Assembly: GCF_037176765.1 (NCBI RefSeq)
Contig: NC_090022.1
Span: 72,898,709 to 72,962,708 of the forward strand
Length of the DNA: 64,000 bases
Direction of reading: 5' to 3'
From: Anolis sagrei
Lineage: Eukaryota > Chordata > Lepidosauria > Squamata > Anolidae
The stretch's first letter is position 1; each line of letters starts with the position of its first letter. The position numbers were made by a program, and so were the translations under genes. The notes below the pieces were generated by a model that saw only the letters and a list, made by a program, of their open reading frames with translations, searched no databases and had not been told where the DNA came from. Positions 63,585 to 64,000 of the stretch are shown here, one piece after another.

Positions 63585-64000
63585 GAGGCAATAATGATGA
63601 TTTGATGGCTAAATCAGTACGTTAATACAGAAGAATAAATATTAATATGAATGATTTCACTAGTTTTACAAATTCCATCTAGAATTGTAATTTTAAGTAA
63701 GGTGTTCAAATGGTCATCCCTGCACAGGGATGCACTGCTTGTATTGTTGACACACAGATTTGCATGCATTACTTAATGTTTCTCATGCAGTGTTTGCATT
63801 GCTGAAGCACAGAGTTGTGAACCTCACCAATGTTTCTCTTGTAATTTCCCAACATTGCTCTGCTTCTGCTCAGGGTTTCTATTCCTGTTAAGGGTATATG
63901 CATTTTCAAAAATGAATTGTAAGAAAGCAAGAAGACCTAGCATGATATGTTGATAAGATTGTATATATTTTTGGGACTCCCTGTACACACACACACATGT
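63585..64000. other. Unassigned DNA to the window end
   Basis: AT-rich with no gene or repeat recognised, closing in a short (CA)n run at 63985-63997. Confidence 0.5.

Noticed and set aside
1-64000. CRISPR arrays, bacterial operons, riboswitches
   Set aside because: Spaced direct repeats are absent; the window is vertebrate and its repeats are transposons and microsatellites.

Overview
The window is vertebrate nuclear DNA from a squamate reptile, most likely an iguanian lizard. The evidence is the mix of repeats: BovB/RTE, L2, CR1 and Dong/R4 LINEs, a Penelope-like element with a GIY-YIG endonuclease, several tRNA-derived SINE families (two with BovB-like 3' ends), 5S-rRNA-derived repeats and many hAT-type DNA transposons including a SPIN-like copy. 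No bacterial or viral gene is present. The species is an inference from repeat families I know from Anolis-like genomes.

Only two host genes can be supported, both on the + strand and both hyaluronidases (glycosyl hydrolase family 56). HYAL2 has a CpG-rich promoter and a non-coding first exon near 11.6 kb, coding exons at 14823-15758, 20114-20203 and 23043-23447, and encodes 476 residues with a signal peptide and a C-terminal GPI-anchor signal. HYAL1 has a GC-rich promoter and probable first exon near 47.15 kb, coding exons at 52861-53784, 55127-55216 and 56289-56615, and encodes 446 residues without an anchor. The two have identical intron phases and the same 90-bp middle exon, as expected for tandem paralogues. 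The order HYAL2 then HYAL1 on one strand matches the mammalian 3p21.3 cluster, but here about 29 kb of transposon-rich DNA separates the coding regions. HYAL2 is known to cut long hyaluronan at the cell surface and HYAL1 to finish degradation in lysosomes, so the pair act in series.

Region by region: 1-11 kb is repeats (two BovB copies, CR1, L2 tails, a SINE inside a MITE, nested hAT elements, a Penelope palindrome). 11.2-23.5 kb is HYAL2. 23.5-47 kb is intergenic, with LINE and SINE layers; the best is an L2 copy sitting exactly inside a SINE (35.4-37.2 kb) and a Dong/R4 LINE at a TTA microsatellite (45.7-47 kb). 47-58.5 kb is HYAL1. 58.8-59.8 kb is a Penelope-like element with a readable endonuclease domain. 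60.3-62.5 kb is a SPIN-like hAT element with its target duplication, later invaded by two L2 copies and a SINE. A third CpG island at 62.5-62.9 kb probably marks the promoter of the next gene, whose coding part is not seen.

The most unusual signals are short Penelope-derived palindromes, three of them with their own target-site duplications, that carry a hammerhead-ribozyme-like core, and a DNA transposon family with the 20-bp end GCAAAAGTATGATAGCTGGG and a 10-bp target duplication that I cannot assign to a superfamily.
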